From Entoloma clypeatum (lineage: Eukaryota > Basidiomycota > Agaricomycetes > Agaricales > Entolomataceae), in NCBI GenBank assembly GCA_963565915.1, contig OY751488.1, positions 4,588,001 to 4,652,000 on the forward strand: a stretch of 64,000 nucleotides of DNA. Direction: 5' to 3'. Of this stretch, positions 43,517 to 54,838 are shown piece by piece (positions within the stretch are counted from its first letter, which is position 1; every line of letters begins with the position of its first letter). The notes beneath the pieces are model-generated. The model saw only the letters and a program-made list of their open reading frames with translations. It made no database searches and was not told the DNA's origin. Made by a program: the position numbers and the translations under genes.

Positions 43517-44784
43517 AGGGCAATGAAATCGAGTTAGGCGAAGTACAGCATTTGGCGTGACATTTAGATATTTATTGTGGCAATCTCGTGTAGTTGGCTG
43601 AGAAGACTTGTTATTGCAAAGCACATGACAAGCCTATTGGGAAGAAATATTAGCTTAAAAGTGCGTTCTCGGCGGACTAAAACTTACCAAAACAAGTCTT
43701 GGTCCAAATGCGCGCCTCTCGACGATCAAGCCCATTGATGTCTACTTAGCTGATCTCAATCCGACAAGGCGGATTTGGTCGTAGACAGCTGGTCTGAGCG
43801 GAGCCGGCACAGCACCTCCCCTCGCCCCTCGCTCAGATCATCCACTTCTGACACGCTAGCGTCTGTACAGAAAAAAATCCGCAACGTGGTGAGCCGATCC
43901 AGTGCTCATTCCCGGGATGTAGAAGGTATACGGGGAGAATAAGATGTGCGGTGGGGGCTCGATGGCGGCGGTGGTCAGGGAGGAGATGGGGGGTATGGAT
44001 TGTGGGGGAGGAGAGAGGGAGGAGGCGCTTGTTTGGTATATTGTCATTGAGGAGGTGGAAACGCCATGCAGGTGCGACGATGGCGACGTTCTATGGGTTG
44101 GGTCTCCTTTCACTTTTGCTGAAGGTTCCGCCCCGACACCGAATCGATTCCGCACATCCGACGCCAACACAAGGGAATGCCTTGGCGTTCAAGAACATAA
44201 GTTGCATTCGACAATTGGAGCTCTGACGGCTAATCGGCAATCTTGTAGAGACCCGGCAGAATTAGAGGCCGTACCAGGATATCGCCTGTGGGTGAAAAGA
44301 TTTGAGTTGGTCAGACAAATCGAAGATAAGGCAACGATGGGACGCACCAAGAATTTCTACGATTCCTGTGGGAAAGGAACGGGCTTCCAAGCCTACTGAC
44401 ATTTGGGGACAATGGGAAAATGCATATCATGAAACCTGTACAAACGAGCATGTTGGTTCGTTTGCCAATTGATAAAAGAGAAAAAAGATACATACACCAT
44501 GGCCAACAAAGTGCAAGAACAGACAGTGCATACCGTCATTATGTCGGCGAGGGAGCGCGTTTTGCAGGGCTTCATTGAAGTGCGAGGCAGTGCATTCGCG
44601 GTGCGGATGAGAGGTATCCGTGGTCGTTGATGGTTGTTCAAAGTTGCGTTCATATTTCAAACTCCACTGACACGAACGTAGGCATTTCATTGACAATACT
44701 TAGTACGTACTATAAGAAGGGTGCTGGCACCACCTCCCACAACAAACCAAATCAACATCAGTCGTCGTCACTAACAAGCGACAT
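43517..44784. other. No gene recognised
   Basis: There are overlapping open frames on both strands at 43856-44400, a Gly/Glu-rich reading on plus and a Pro/Ser/Thr-rich one on minus. Neither has a motif I can name. Confidence 0.3.
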
Positions 44785-45362
44785 TCACTCTGCTCGAAGT
44801 ATTTCCAGAATCGCTATTCTGAATAAGTATCAGGGATGGAAATAGCCTTGAGATATGGTCCCACTCACAATACAGATTGCAAAACGGCAGCGCGGATTGA
44901 CATCTTGAACATGGGGGTCATGGGCCAAATTTCTGACTGTCTGAACAGTGCTTGCAACTCTTGAATCAGCACATGACCGTGCAAATGGTGAAGGTCCAAC
45001 GTGCACCCCATCGTGTGCTCCCAATCTTTGATGCTAAAGATCCCAGCCTGTGCGTTCATAATGTAGGCAGTGGTTATGAAATAATCGTCCACCACTGCCC
45101 AGGGCAACTTTAAGTCTGGATTTTTTCACGGAAGATGACCACTTACCTGAGGGCGGAGCCAAGAATTGTCTGTACTGTTGAACAAACCTACCTGAACCAC
45201 CACGACGGCAGGCAGCGATTCAAAACAAGTTTTAGTGACAGACGGTTTGCACTCACGGGCAAATTGCGCATAGGTTATGAGCTTAGGCTGTTTGTTGCTG
45301 GTGCTGCCCTTCGGCCGTCCCATCTGCCATGCTTGAGGTTTTGAGGTTGTGGCGCTCTCCAT
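44785..45362 (-). CDS. Small hypothetical protein with AT-hook-like GRPKGS
   Basis: Minus-strand exons run from an ATG at 45362 and through 45106-44869 (PWAVVDDYFITTAYIMNAQA ... MSIRAAVLQ) to 44818-44785, ending ILEILRAE and TGA. Introns at 45107-45146 and 44819-44868 have good borders. The first part contains GRPKGSTSNKQPK, similar to an AT-hook core. Another intron near 45170-45260 is likely but its ends are unsure. The family is not recognised. Confidence 0.4.
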
Positions 45363-45530
45363 GCTCAGTGGCAGCAGCTCCAGAATGCCAAACAGGTCAT
45401 GATTGAGTGTTTTCTCCAGGAAAATGAATAGAATAGACATAGTAACAATGAAAGTTCATAGCAAGTGATTCGATGTCACACTTTTGGCACACATGTCACA
45501 TATTTGTGACACATTTCGTGGTGCATAAAT

Positions 45531-45578
45531 CTCATAATGCATAGGCTGGAGGTTGGTCCCGTCATTATGCATTATGAG
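45531..45578. repeat. Perfect 13-bp inverted repeat, 22-bp spacer
   Basis: CTCATAATGCATA (45531-45543) and TATGCATTATGAG (45566-45578) are exact reverse complements. Confidence 0.85.
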
Positions 45579-45647
45579 ATAATGTACTGTACATGGAATA
45601 TACTGTGAACTCGTTTATTGAATAAGTTGAGTGCTCATCATGTTCAC

Positions 45648-45726
45648 TGACCCAGGTCAGACCCAGTCAGTCAATAAAGGTCAATAAATGCAGGGTCAGA
45701 CCCCTTCCATTGACTGACCTGGGTCA
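45648..45726. repeat. 79-bp unit with inverted TGACCCAGGTCAG ends
   Basis: TGACCCAGGTCAG at 45648-45660 reappears reversed as CTGACCTGGGTCA at 45714-45726. The interior holds short GGTCAATAAA/GGGTCAGACC repeats. It could be a very small inverted-repeat element. Confidence 0.7.
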
Positions 45727-45779
45727 TTGACTCCATGCGATTCCAGTTATTCCGCTCAATTTGACATCCGACAGTGGGG

Positions 45780-46576
45780 CAAGGGGGTGTTGGAACGTGA
45801 TCCCAGCAACACACGTGGGTGGGGGGCGGGGGGTCCTCGGGGGTGAAAAAAAAAAGTCCGACACCCAGATTAATGGACTGAAAACGGCAGTCAGGCTGCC
45901 CAGCAGCACACGAGTTCCTCTCCGGCGGCTCCCCCCGTCTCTGCACCCTCAGCCTCACATTCAAAGACCCCGTGCAGACCCATGGCTCTGTCTCGACCTT
46001 CTTCGACGCCGTCCCAGGCTCTCCTTCTTCTCAACAACCACCCCGAGACACTGCGGGACCTGCGTATCCAGCCCGCGCTTCCTTGCCAGCGTTGCCGTTC
46101 CCATTCCCATTGTCAACTCCCTCAACACCCTCACCCTCACCCTCACTGCCCCCGACCACCTCCTTCCCCATGCTCTCCACTGCCCACGTGTACGCGGCTC
46201 CGAAAACACATCGACAGCGCTCGTCCTCCAGGCTCCTGCACGTCCTTGTCGGCGTCGCTGCCCGACCTCCAAGAGGCACTGCATGGCCTGAGCTGCTCGG
46301 CGCATGGGAAGAGGAGCTCAAAGCCGCTGCAGCGGCTGCGGAAGCTCGAGGTGTGGGTGCGGTGCCTGACGCCCAGCACTTGTCGATTTTATAATTTAGC
46401 AAGAGGTCCACGTATTTCCTTTGTTTTATCTCATGTTTTTCATAGAAATATATATGTTTGTGGGCATAACATACTATATTAGGAAGGAGGGGGTGGGGGG
46501 GGGGGGGGGGGGGTCTAGCGAGGCCGAAAAAAAAGTCCGACGTGTGTTGCTGCAGTCGCGTTCCGACACCCCCTTG
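45780..46576. mobile_element. hAT-A: 797-bp hAT-like element with captured gene-like interior
   Basis: The ends are inverted repeats of 37 bp, 32 matching, beginning CAAGGGGGTGT. They are flanked by a perfect 8-bp direct repeat CAGTGGGG (45772-45779 and 46577-46584). Inside are A-runs and a G tract of about 25 near both ends, and a GC-rich central segment unlike the AT-rich surroundings. No transposase is present, so it is non-autonomous. Confidence 0.8.
45890..46400 (+). pseudogene. Gene fragment carried inside hAT-A (F-box/LRR-like)
   Basis: GC-rich sequence reads in switching frames as SLTFKDPVQTHGSVSTFFDA, LLLLNNHPETLRDLRI, PIVNSLNTLTLTLTAPDHLL and KPLQRLRKLEVWVRCL. These pieces resemble leucine-rich repeat coding sequence of basidiomycete F-box-type proteins, with indels between them. 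It is not a close copy of the F-box gene at 9.6 kb. Assignment rests on composition and repeat rhythm only. Confidence 0.45.
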
Positions 46577-46660
46577 CAGTGGGGTGAGCCACGAATTTCG
46601 TCGTTTTGTCGAGCTTTCATCATGTCAAGTATATACAGTAAGAAGTGAATGCGACAAAGT

Positions 46661-47330
46661 TCAGATATCCACATTACTACCCATTGGCTGATCTGAACTG
46701 TCAATACCGTTGTTACCATCGTTATCGCATCGCTCGACTTCTTCCTCGATGTTGCGAATTCCACCCTTCCAATAGAAGTCCAATCCGGCCCCACTGCTGT
46801 GAAGGGTCTCTCCTGCTGTACCATAGCTAAACAAGTTCTCGAGAAGGATCTTCTTTGGGAGATCACGAGGGGACTCGGAATGTGGGGCAGATAGATCTGA
46901 CAATGTCATTAGATTTGGGTCGGGAGTGAGGACTGGTTCAATGTCATCGTCTGCGGCATCGTTAATAAGAGAGTTGCCAAGTGTAAGGAAATTGGTGGGA
47001 TCAGTGGATGGGCCAGAATCTGTCAGGTTCGGGGAATCCAAGTCCATGTCACCGAATTTGCGTTTCTTGCGGTTTTGCACAAGCCCTTCAGCAATGTTCA
47101 TCCGGTAGATGTCCATCTTCACAACACTGATCTTGTGCACTTGTTCAGACTTGAGTTTATTACGATATTTTGTGTGGATTCGGCCAAAGAGGCTGAAAGC
47201 GCGCTCGCAACCCGCGGAATTGGGAACTGGTGTGAGAATGCAAATAGCAAGCTTTACGAGGGCATTATGCCCGGCAGGAGCAGCTTCAGGTGCTTGAGAA
47301 TCCATCCGCTTCCAAATAAAGACCGAGCAT
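46661..47330 (-). pseudogene. hAT transposase, C-terminal dimerisation domain
   Basis: The minus strand encodes LAICILTPVPNSAGCERAFS followed by FGRIHTKYRNKLKSEQVHKI, the hallmark of the hAT dimerisation domain (family: P.SSAACERSFS...RNRLS.E). An acidic tail of about 150 residues follows. The N-terminal BED finger and the first catalytic Asp region are absent. The fragment is open but incomplete. Confidence 0.8.
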
Positions 47331-47481
47331 GCTGCATGCGTAACGAGCCCTCGTACATTTATGGGCATTTACTTATGTAGCATATTTCGTAGTATTGTTT
47401 CCCAACACGCAATCGTTGTATTGGTACACACTGCTGACACTGATGAGTCTTTCTAGAGAAAAAATGTATTAGGAAAGAGGA

Positions 47482-47880
47482 TGTTACAGACTCTACGGTA
47501 TGCGGACGACATCATCACTTTTACTTATCGGCCCGACTCGGCGCCCTCTTACGAGCTTACTATGTCTAATGTCTACTTTCGCAACCTTCGATTCCCAGTC
47601 TGACTCACTACCTTTACTTTGTCAGCCCCTTTAGTATACTTCGCTCCCACGCTGACTCGCTTTCCGCAGTCAGCTTACTTATTGTACATAGCCTTCCGCA
47701 GTCGCCTTACTCATGTGCACTGCCTTCCGCAGTACTGACTTATCCGCTACCGCCTATAGTCAGTACTTATATAAACCTCTTGTACTATAGTAGATTCCTT
47801 AGATTTAGCAATCACATTGCTCTTCGCCTTTCCACTTCCTGCATACGCTGCCCGAACCTTGGAACAGTTTGTTAAGCATA
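47482..47880 (+). repeat. Gypsy-1 5' LTR (right border approximate)
   Basis: It begins TGTTACAGACTCTACGG after GAGGA. Copies of CCTTCCGCAGT and a TATATAA at 47767 are inside. The 3' border is not certain because no second LTR is available for comparison. Confidence 0.65.
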
Positions 47881-47904
47881 ACAAGTTGCTAAATCTCGTT
47901 AGGT

Positions 47905-49503
47905 TTGCCCAGAGCGAAGAGAGCGGCTGCCGGACGGGTCGAGGCGTCGCGCTTCTTTGGAGGCTTCGCCGGTAACCCATTCGCCTCACCAGAAGCCCGA
48001 CAGGAGGAGCTAAGTCCTCGAGACAGTATCGATTTTACACTCATCCAGCAGTACATTGAATCGGAGATCCGTCGCATCTTACAACAGGTGCTTGACAAAG
48101 AACTAGACAACGACGAGCATCGCCCCCACGGCGAGATAGCAGAGAGCATCCATCTTGCTCGACAACACCAGATCGCGCGTTACAACGCCCGACAGAACAA
48201 ACTCGAAAGCTTTTGCGTTCAAGAAGAACCTCAGACAGGTCGGATCACAGAGATCAGAGAGTTTATCGGTGTCCAGACAACCGTTATCAGAAGATTGATT
48301 AGGACGCTCACATCGAGACGTCCCAGAGCCACATCATCACGTCTTACTCGAAAGAACAGATCTACGCCCACTTCACCACCGGCGAGCAACAGATTGAGTA
48401 CAACCGTTGGGCACGAAACGAGAGACTTGACCCCTTCTCACAACCAACAGATGCGCAGGAACAGAGATTCCTTAGAGATCTACAGAGGAAATACCCTGAA
48501 CGTTTTGCCACCGATTCCGCCGACGAGTCCCCTGACGAATTTGCTTTTGACTCCGCGCGGTCAGACATCGAACAGACGCCTAGAACAAGGACTCATTTTC
48601 AACCCTTACCTGTATCCCGAACCCCATCTTCATCCCAACAACCCGACCCCTCTCCTTCTCCGCAGACTCTAGACATGGCAGAAGCTCCGGCAGTACAAAC
48701 GATGGATACATCCAAGATCATCAAGGATCCTGGGATGTTCAAGGACAGACACACTTTGACGAGTGGTGGAAAGCCACCAAACTATACATCAGGTTCCAGA
48801 AGAGCCTCACAGATGATCAGAAGATTCTTGTGGTGCTATCCCGCATGATGGAAGGGTCCGGCAGGCACTGGGCCAGTAACAAGTTAGATGCTCTTGCTGT
48901 TGACAATGAGAACATCACCTGGCTAGGCTTCTCCGATGATATCGCCACACGATTCTCCATCGCCAACAAATCAGTTGCTGCCAAAGCAAGACTCGAAGTC
49001 CTGAGACAAGAGAAACGCACCGTTGACGAATTCTTGGGCGAATTTGAAGAGCTCTTGAAGCTGTCAAACCTTGGCGAAGCAACTGGGAAATACATCCTAG
49101 AAAAGAACGTCAACCGCAGAATCTCTGAACAAGTGGCTAGTGATGGCAAGACGTACTCCGAGTATGCAAAAGAGATCCGAAACAAGGGACGACAGATGGA
49201 AGGACATGCACTGGTCATCCGAGGTGGTGACATGCGCACCGGATCGGGTACCACTTATGGTGGTCAGGGCAAAGCCATGGAGATCGACAAAGCAGGGGTA
49301 GCCCGTTGCTACAACTGTCAACGCTTCGGTCACCTCGCTAAGGACTGCAGCGCTCCAAAGAAGAAAGATGGTCGCAAGTGCTTCAACTGTGACCAAGAAG
49401 GCCATATTGCGCGCAACTGCCGCAAGCTGAAGAAGAACTCCGGAAGGGTTAGAAAGGTGTCTGAAGAAGATGCCGAGAATGATGAAACCACAATCTTAGA
49501 AGC
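47905..49503 (+). pseudogene. Gypsy-1 gag with two CCHC zinc knuckles, frameshifted
   Basis: Three stretches in different frames follow one another: an N-terminal part to about 48290, a middle part to about 48740, and a capsid/nucleocapsid part from 48750. The last has FDEWWKATKLYIRFQ and zinc knuckles CYNCQRFGHLAKDC and CFNCDQEGHIARNC. At least two frameshifts occur. The last codons continue after the gypsy-2 insertion (56587-56625, ending FPEGSD and TAA). No ATG is seen at the start. Confidence 0.8.
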
Positions 49504-49987
49504 TGTTAAGAACTGATCGACAAAATGTCGGAGCTACGTCGGACGCGTCGGAAGGTCGGAGGGTCGGAGCGTGTGCAACGTAGGGGCAAGGACTTGGCTT
49601 CAACTTGTGTGTTGCGCCCTCGCTAATATGTTGGTGTCCTTATTTCGGAGGATTGTAGGATCGGAGGTCGGAGGTCAGACTCAAGTTAAGAGTCGGAAAG
49701 AGGACGGGAGGTATGATGTCGAATCTAAGTTGATATTCAAACTGAAGCTAATACACGATCCTACATAAGTTTAAATACTATGTCGGAGGACGTGTGGCTT
49801 CATCGGAGTTGGATAACGAGTGGCTGTCGGAGATTCTTAACATAAGTAAAATGGTCGGATGTAAGTAATGTACGTAGTAACGAGATTCATAACAGTAAGT
49901 ATGCATAATAAGTATTAGTCAAAATGTCGGAGGTGTCGGAGGTGTCAGGATTGGTCGGAAATCGTCGGAATGGATCGGAATGTAACA
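49504..49987 (-). repeat. Gypsy-2 3' LTR
   Basis: On the plus strand it contains about 18 copies of TCGGA. Read in element orientation it starts TGTTACATTCCG. A polypurine tract (AAGGGGGAAATAC in element orientation) adjoins it. Confidence 0.95.
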
Positions 49988-50152
49988 GTATTTCCCCCTT
50001 AGGGCCGAACCCATGAGGCCTAAGGACCTAGGTGGTCGTTGCGCGTGAACTGTGTCATGTGATGTGTTGGTTGAAAATACCGTCTGAGTGGTTCTTTCTT
50101 CTTGTTCCCCCATTCTCTTTTCATTTTAAAACTCTTCCAAAAAAACCTCAAT

Positions 50153-51110
50153 ATGTCGGCATCCGATTTTCAAAAGGAGATGGAGGCGCTGCAGGCTAAG
50201 CTCGCGGAGGAGGCGAAAAAGCGAGCAGCGGAGGAGGAGGCTGCGAGGAAGGCTGAGGAGGAGCGGAGAGCGGAGGAAGAGAGGGCTGCGGAGGCGGCGC
50301 GGTTAGCGGAGGAGATGCGGGTAGCGGAGGAGATGCGTCGGGCGTCGGAGCTGGCGGCTCAGAAGAGGGCCGATGAAGTGGCCGCTGCGCAAGGCGCATC
50401 GAGCAAGGGGTCGGGGGAGCCGCAGGCAGAGAAGAAGAAAAAGAAGGTGACGAAGAAAAGGAAGGTAGAGGAGGTGACGGCGACGGTCGGAGAGGGGTCG
50501 GGAGTCGGGGTCGGCGCCTGTGATAGGTGCATTGTGAAGGGCGTCGAATGCGAACGCGATGAGTAAGTTCCTCTTTGGTTCGTCTCTTCTGTTTTAACCT
50601 TGTGTTTTTAGGAATAAGTCGTCCTGCAAAGGTTGTATCAAAGACAAGAAGAAGTGCGAGGTCGGAGCGTCGGAGGGGAAGTCGGAGGTGAAGCGCACGG
50701 TGAAGGTGAAGGGAAAAGGGAAAGCGACAGAGGTCGGAGGGTTGGAGTCGGAGTTGACGCTGTTGAGCGTCTTGAAGGAGATTTTGGTGGAGACGAGGCA
50801 GATCCAAAGACTGCTCTCAGCAGTTGAAGGAACTGTCAACATTGCATACGTGCCAGAGGAAGTGGAGGAATCGGAGTCGGAGTCGGAGTCGGAGGGATCG
50901 GGGAAGTCGGATGTGAATGAGGAGATAGAGGAGTTGAGCCTGGAGCAGAGGCTGGTGAAGAAGATCAAGCAAGACGTGTTGAATCGGAAGAGGTTGGATA
51001 TGCCGGAGCAGTCCGACATGGACATATCAGACGAGTCGGAGAGGGCGGAGGAGGAGGAGGAGTCGGACAAGGAGGAGGGTCCGTCCAACAAGAAACAACA
51101 TACTAAGTAG
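50153..51110 (+). CDS. Antisense accessory gene of gypsy-2: coiled-coil Zn2Cys6 protein
   Basis: Two exons (50153-50562, 50612-51110) with a 49-bp GT-AG intron encode about 302 residues. Residues 1-80 are a highly charged Glu/Ala/Arg coiled coil. A Lys-rich nuclear-signal-like stretch (KKKKKVTKKRK) follows. Then comes CDRCIVKGVEC and, across the intron, CKGCIKDKKKC, together C-x2-C-x6-C-x8-C-x2-C-x6-C, the full fungal Zn2Cys6 pattern. The rest has a leucine-rich segment (LTLLSVLKEILVETRQIQRLL) and an acidic Glu/Ser tail, as in activation domains. It lies wholly inside the element, opposite to gag-pol, about 165 bp from the 3' LTR. No damage is seen, in contrast to pol. Confidence 0.85.
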
Positions 51111-51137
51111 ATAGAATAGTACTTGTTTTTTCTTGTT

Positions 51138-54100
51138 TCAGAGCGATGTGAGCGGACCCGGTTTGTCGGGATAAGCGGAGTGAAAGTCAGAGACAAGCTC
51201 GGGGGCGTTTTCCAATTCATTGGCTGGTAGCCAAGAGAATTCTTCATCAGTGTTTTCATATCCTAACCAACGGACGAAATATAGTAGCTTGCAGCTATGT
51301 CGTCGGTCGATCTTTGAGTCGACTATTTCTGTGATCTCGTACTCAAGTTCTCCGTCAATGTCAATCGGAGGAGGCGGAGGTTGGGTCCGATTCGGAATGG
51401 TGTTCGGAGTTGCGGGTTCAAGCATGGAGACGTGGTAGACAGGGTGAACACCGCGGAATGTGTCGGGGAGTCAGAGGGTAAAGGAGTGTGTGCCGGGTTG
51501 TGCAATGATCTCGTATGGTCCCAAGTACTTTTCTGAGAGTTTCTTGGATGGGCATGTTGTGCGGAAGAACTGTGCTTTGACGAAAACCTGTTGTCCGACA
51601 GAAAATGTCGGAGGTGCAATCCGATTATTGTCGGAGGACTTCTGGTAACGTCGTTGAGCGTCGGAGATGGTGGCTTTCAGTTCTTGGTGAAGTTTGTCTA
51701 AGTTGGTCACGAAGGATCGGGCTCGGGAAGAGGCGAGGTCTCGTTCTGGGTGAACAGTAATGTTCAGATGGTAACCCTTGTTAGCAAAGAAGGGAGATAT
51801 GCCAGTGGTAGCACTAGGTGCGTTGTTGTACGCGAACTCCGCAATCGGAAGGAGAGCGGACCAGTTGTCCTGTTGGTAGTTGCAGAATATCCGCAAGTAC
51901 TGTTCGAGGGTCTGGTTAGTGCGTTCGGTTTGGCCATCGCCTTCGGGGTGGTAACCGGAGGTGAAGTGGAGGGTCATGTTTAGAGCCTTTCCGAGAGATC
52001 GGAAGAATTGGGAGACGAATTCGGGGCCACGGTCGGAGGTGATATGTTCGGGGACGCCGTGTTTAGAGAAGACATGCAATACGAAGAGTACGGCAAGGTC
52101 TTCGGAGGTGCAGTGAATTGTTGTCGGAATGAAAATACTCTGTTTCGTTAATCGGTCAACGATAACGAGGATTGAATCAAAGTTGTCGGAGGTCGGAAGG
52201 GTCTCGATGAAATCCATTGAGATAGAATTCCAAGGACGTTCGGGGATCAGAAGCTGTTTGAGTAGGCCGTAAGGCTTGTGTCTTTGTGGCTTCAATCGCA
52301 TGCAAGTGGTACATGACTTGCAATAGTTTTTAACGAAATCTCGTATTCCGGGCCAGGTATAATCACGCTGAATGAGACTGAGTGTCTTGTTCTGACCTGG
52401 GTGTCCAGCAAGCATATGATCGTGCTTGTGCTGTAGGACTCGGAGTCGGAGGTCGTCGGAGTCGGGAACGTATATCCGATTGTCATGTCGGAGGAAACCA
52501 TCGGGGTCGAGAGACCAGCGGGGTTTAGGATCTTTAGAAAGAGTGTTGTAAAGAGTGTCGGAAGGGAGTGCTGTGAGTATGTCGTGGTGAAGCTTTTCTG
52601 TGTCCATGATAATGGTTGCACGGAGGACGGGCTCAAGGAGTTGAGTCGCGCGAACTGAAGCAGAGAGCTGTTCTTGCGAAAAGACTGGTCGGAGGTTGGT
52701 CGGATTGATGTCGACGTAGTCGCTATTTCCCCCTTTAGGGTAGACATCCCAACGTCTAGTTAGAGAGTCAGGTTTAGTTCCCAATCGGCCGGGGCGGAAT
52801 CGGATGACGAGGTTGAACTGAGAAAGGTATTCCGACCATCAGACTTGTCGGCGTGAAAGAACTTTGGTGGTGGCAAAATACTCGAGATTTTTGTGGTCGG
52901 TGACGACGTCAATCGGAGTACCGGAGCCTTCGAGGTAATGGCGCCAAATTTTAAACGCTTCGTAGATGGCAAGAAGTTCCTTATCGTGAGTGTCATAGTT
53001 TACTTCGGGGGCCGTGAAGGTGCAGGACTGGAATGCGACGGGGTGGACTTCATTGTCGGAGGTGACTATCGACAGAATAGCCACTAGGGCATAGTCGGAT
53101 GCGTCGGTTTCGACAATTATCGGAGAGTCAGGAATCCAGTGTGTCAGGATCAGAGCGGTGGTAAATGCCTTTTTCAGGTCATTAAAAGCGGTTCGAGCGT
53201 CGTCGGAGAACAGCCAAGTGGCATGTTTCCTGGTTAAACGAGTGAGTGGAATAGTGATGTTGGAATAGAATGGAATGAAACGTCGGTAAAAGTTTGCAAA
53301 ACCTAAAAAGGACTGGACGTCCTTCACTCTGCGCGGTTCAGGCCAATCCTGAATAATCTTGACTTTCGCTTCCGACATTTTGAGTCTGTCAGGAGAAAGG
53401 ATAAATCCAAGATATTCTACAGTTTCGGCAGAGAAGTCGCACTTGTCGGCGCGGGCATAAAGACCATGTTGTCGGAGTCGTCGGAGGACTTCTTGGACAT
53501 GTTTTTTGTGTTCCTCGGGGTTGTCGGAGTAGATCAGGATGTCGTCGAGGTAAACGGTAACGCAGTTGTCCAGAAGGTCGGAGAAGATGTTGTTCATAAA
53601 ACGTTGAAAGGCTGCAGGTGCGTTAGACAATCCGAATGGCATGACTAACCATTCAAATGATCCATAGCGAGTGCGGAATGCAGTTTTCCATTCGTCACCT
53701 TCAGCGATGCGGACTAGGTGGTATGCGTGTCGGAGGTCTATGGTGGTATAAACGCGTGCTTTTCCGGCAGTGGTTAAGAGGTCGGAGATGAGCGGAAGTG
53801 GGTATCGGTCCTTCTTCGTGATTTTGTTCAGGCCTCGGTAGTCGACGCATAGTCGGAGTGATCCATCTTTCTTTCAGACGAAGAGGATCGGAGCGCCGTG
53901 AGGTGAACTAGAAGGTTTGATGAAACCGATATTGAGGTGCTCGTCGATGAAGTCTCGGAGGGATCCAAGTTCGGATTGCGAGAGTGAGTACATCGGACCA
54001 ATCGGAGGGGAAGTACCTTCCTCCAAATTGATCTTGAGGTCGTAGGGTCGGTGGGGTGCAAGGGTGTCGGCTTTTTTCTTACTGAATACATCAGCAAAAT

Positions 54101-54779
54101 CGTGGTATTCCTCGGGTATGCCAGAGAGATCGGGAGCGTCGTCGGAGACGGACGCGGAATTGGCGGAGATGTTGGAGAGGTGAATGTGGAAAGCGTATGC
54201 CCCAGGAGCTTTACAAGCATGGAGATATGCGGCTGCATTAACCATGGTAATCTGTGGCGGGTCGGAGGTGTTCGGAGTGAGCAGATCGGAGATGCCCATC
54301 GGAGAGGGCGGACACTGCAGAGGTGGCGGAGCTGCCTCAGCAGTCGACGTCGGAGTCGGACTCGGAGTGTTGGATAATGTAGAACAGAATAAGATACTGC
54401 CCAATATCCAGTCAATCAACGGATTGTAGCGGGTGAGCCAGTTGTGTCCTAGAACCAAATTACAAGACGAATCGAGGGTTGTCACGTAAAACGCGACGGT
54501 CAGAAGTTCACCGGAAGGAAATCGGAGAGGAAGATCGATAGATTGTGTGATATAAGTATTTGAAGAACCGTCAAAAAGTTTCAAAACCATAGGTGAAGGA
54601 ATCGGAGTTGGAGATAAGTTTAAAGAAGAAATAAATCTGGTATCTGCGAAGCAATGTGTAGAACCAGAATCAATAAGAGTCTTTATCGGAAGAGAATCAG
54701 AAAAGGTCGGAGATATCAAATCAATACATAGAGAGTTCGGATTTGAGAGAGCGGACGCATTGAGTCGGAGGGTTTCCAA
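51138..54779 (-). pseudogene. Gypsy-2 pol (protease, RT, RNase H, integrase, chromodomain), three TGA stops
   Basis: From 54779 the frame shows a protease LIDSGSTHCFAD, then RT with YLDDILIYSD. RNase H has VETDASDYA and VVTDHKNLEYF. An integrase zinc region (AGHPGQNK ... CKSCTTC) and core (SMDFIETLP, TSDRGPEF, GQTERTNQ) follow, and a chromodomain near 51200-51330. The frame is otherwise continuous but stops at TGA in 53874-53876 (before KKDG), 52839-52841 (before WSEYL) and 51471-51473 (before LPDTF). All three sit where the family has Arg or a similar residue. Confidence 0.9.
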
Positions 54780-54838
54780 AGGTGCACGAAAGGAGTCAAC
54801 GCAATCCCCAGTACGTGCTGGAATCTGAGGACTGCTTA

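Larger units (their letters stand above)
45772..47481 (-). mobile_element. Older hAT element (hAT-B), truncated and interrupted
   Basis: Without the inner element at 45780-46576, an end reading CAGTGGGGTGAGCCACGAAT is restored at 45772/46577. It lies just beyond the 3' end of a minus-strand hAT transposase fragment. The 5' half of the element is lost, and the gypsy-1 LTR starts at 47482. Confidence 0.6.

Noticed and set aside
45750..46600. CRISPR-like or regulatory reading of the repeated G-rich/A-rich segments
   Set aside because: They are the inverted ends of a hAT-like element with an 8-bp target duplication.
50196..51259. Ser/Pro-rich minus-strand frames opposite the antisense Zn2Cys6 gene, which would continue gypsy-2 pol
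   Set aside because: Chromodomain and pol end at 51138; the plus-strand frame has an intron and the full cysteine pattern, so the minus frames are shadows.
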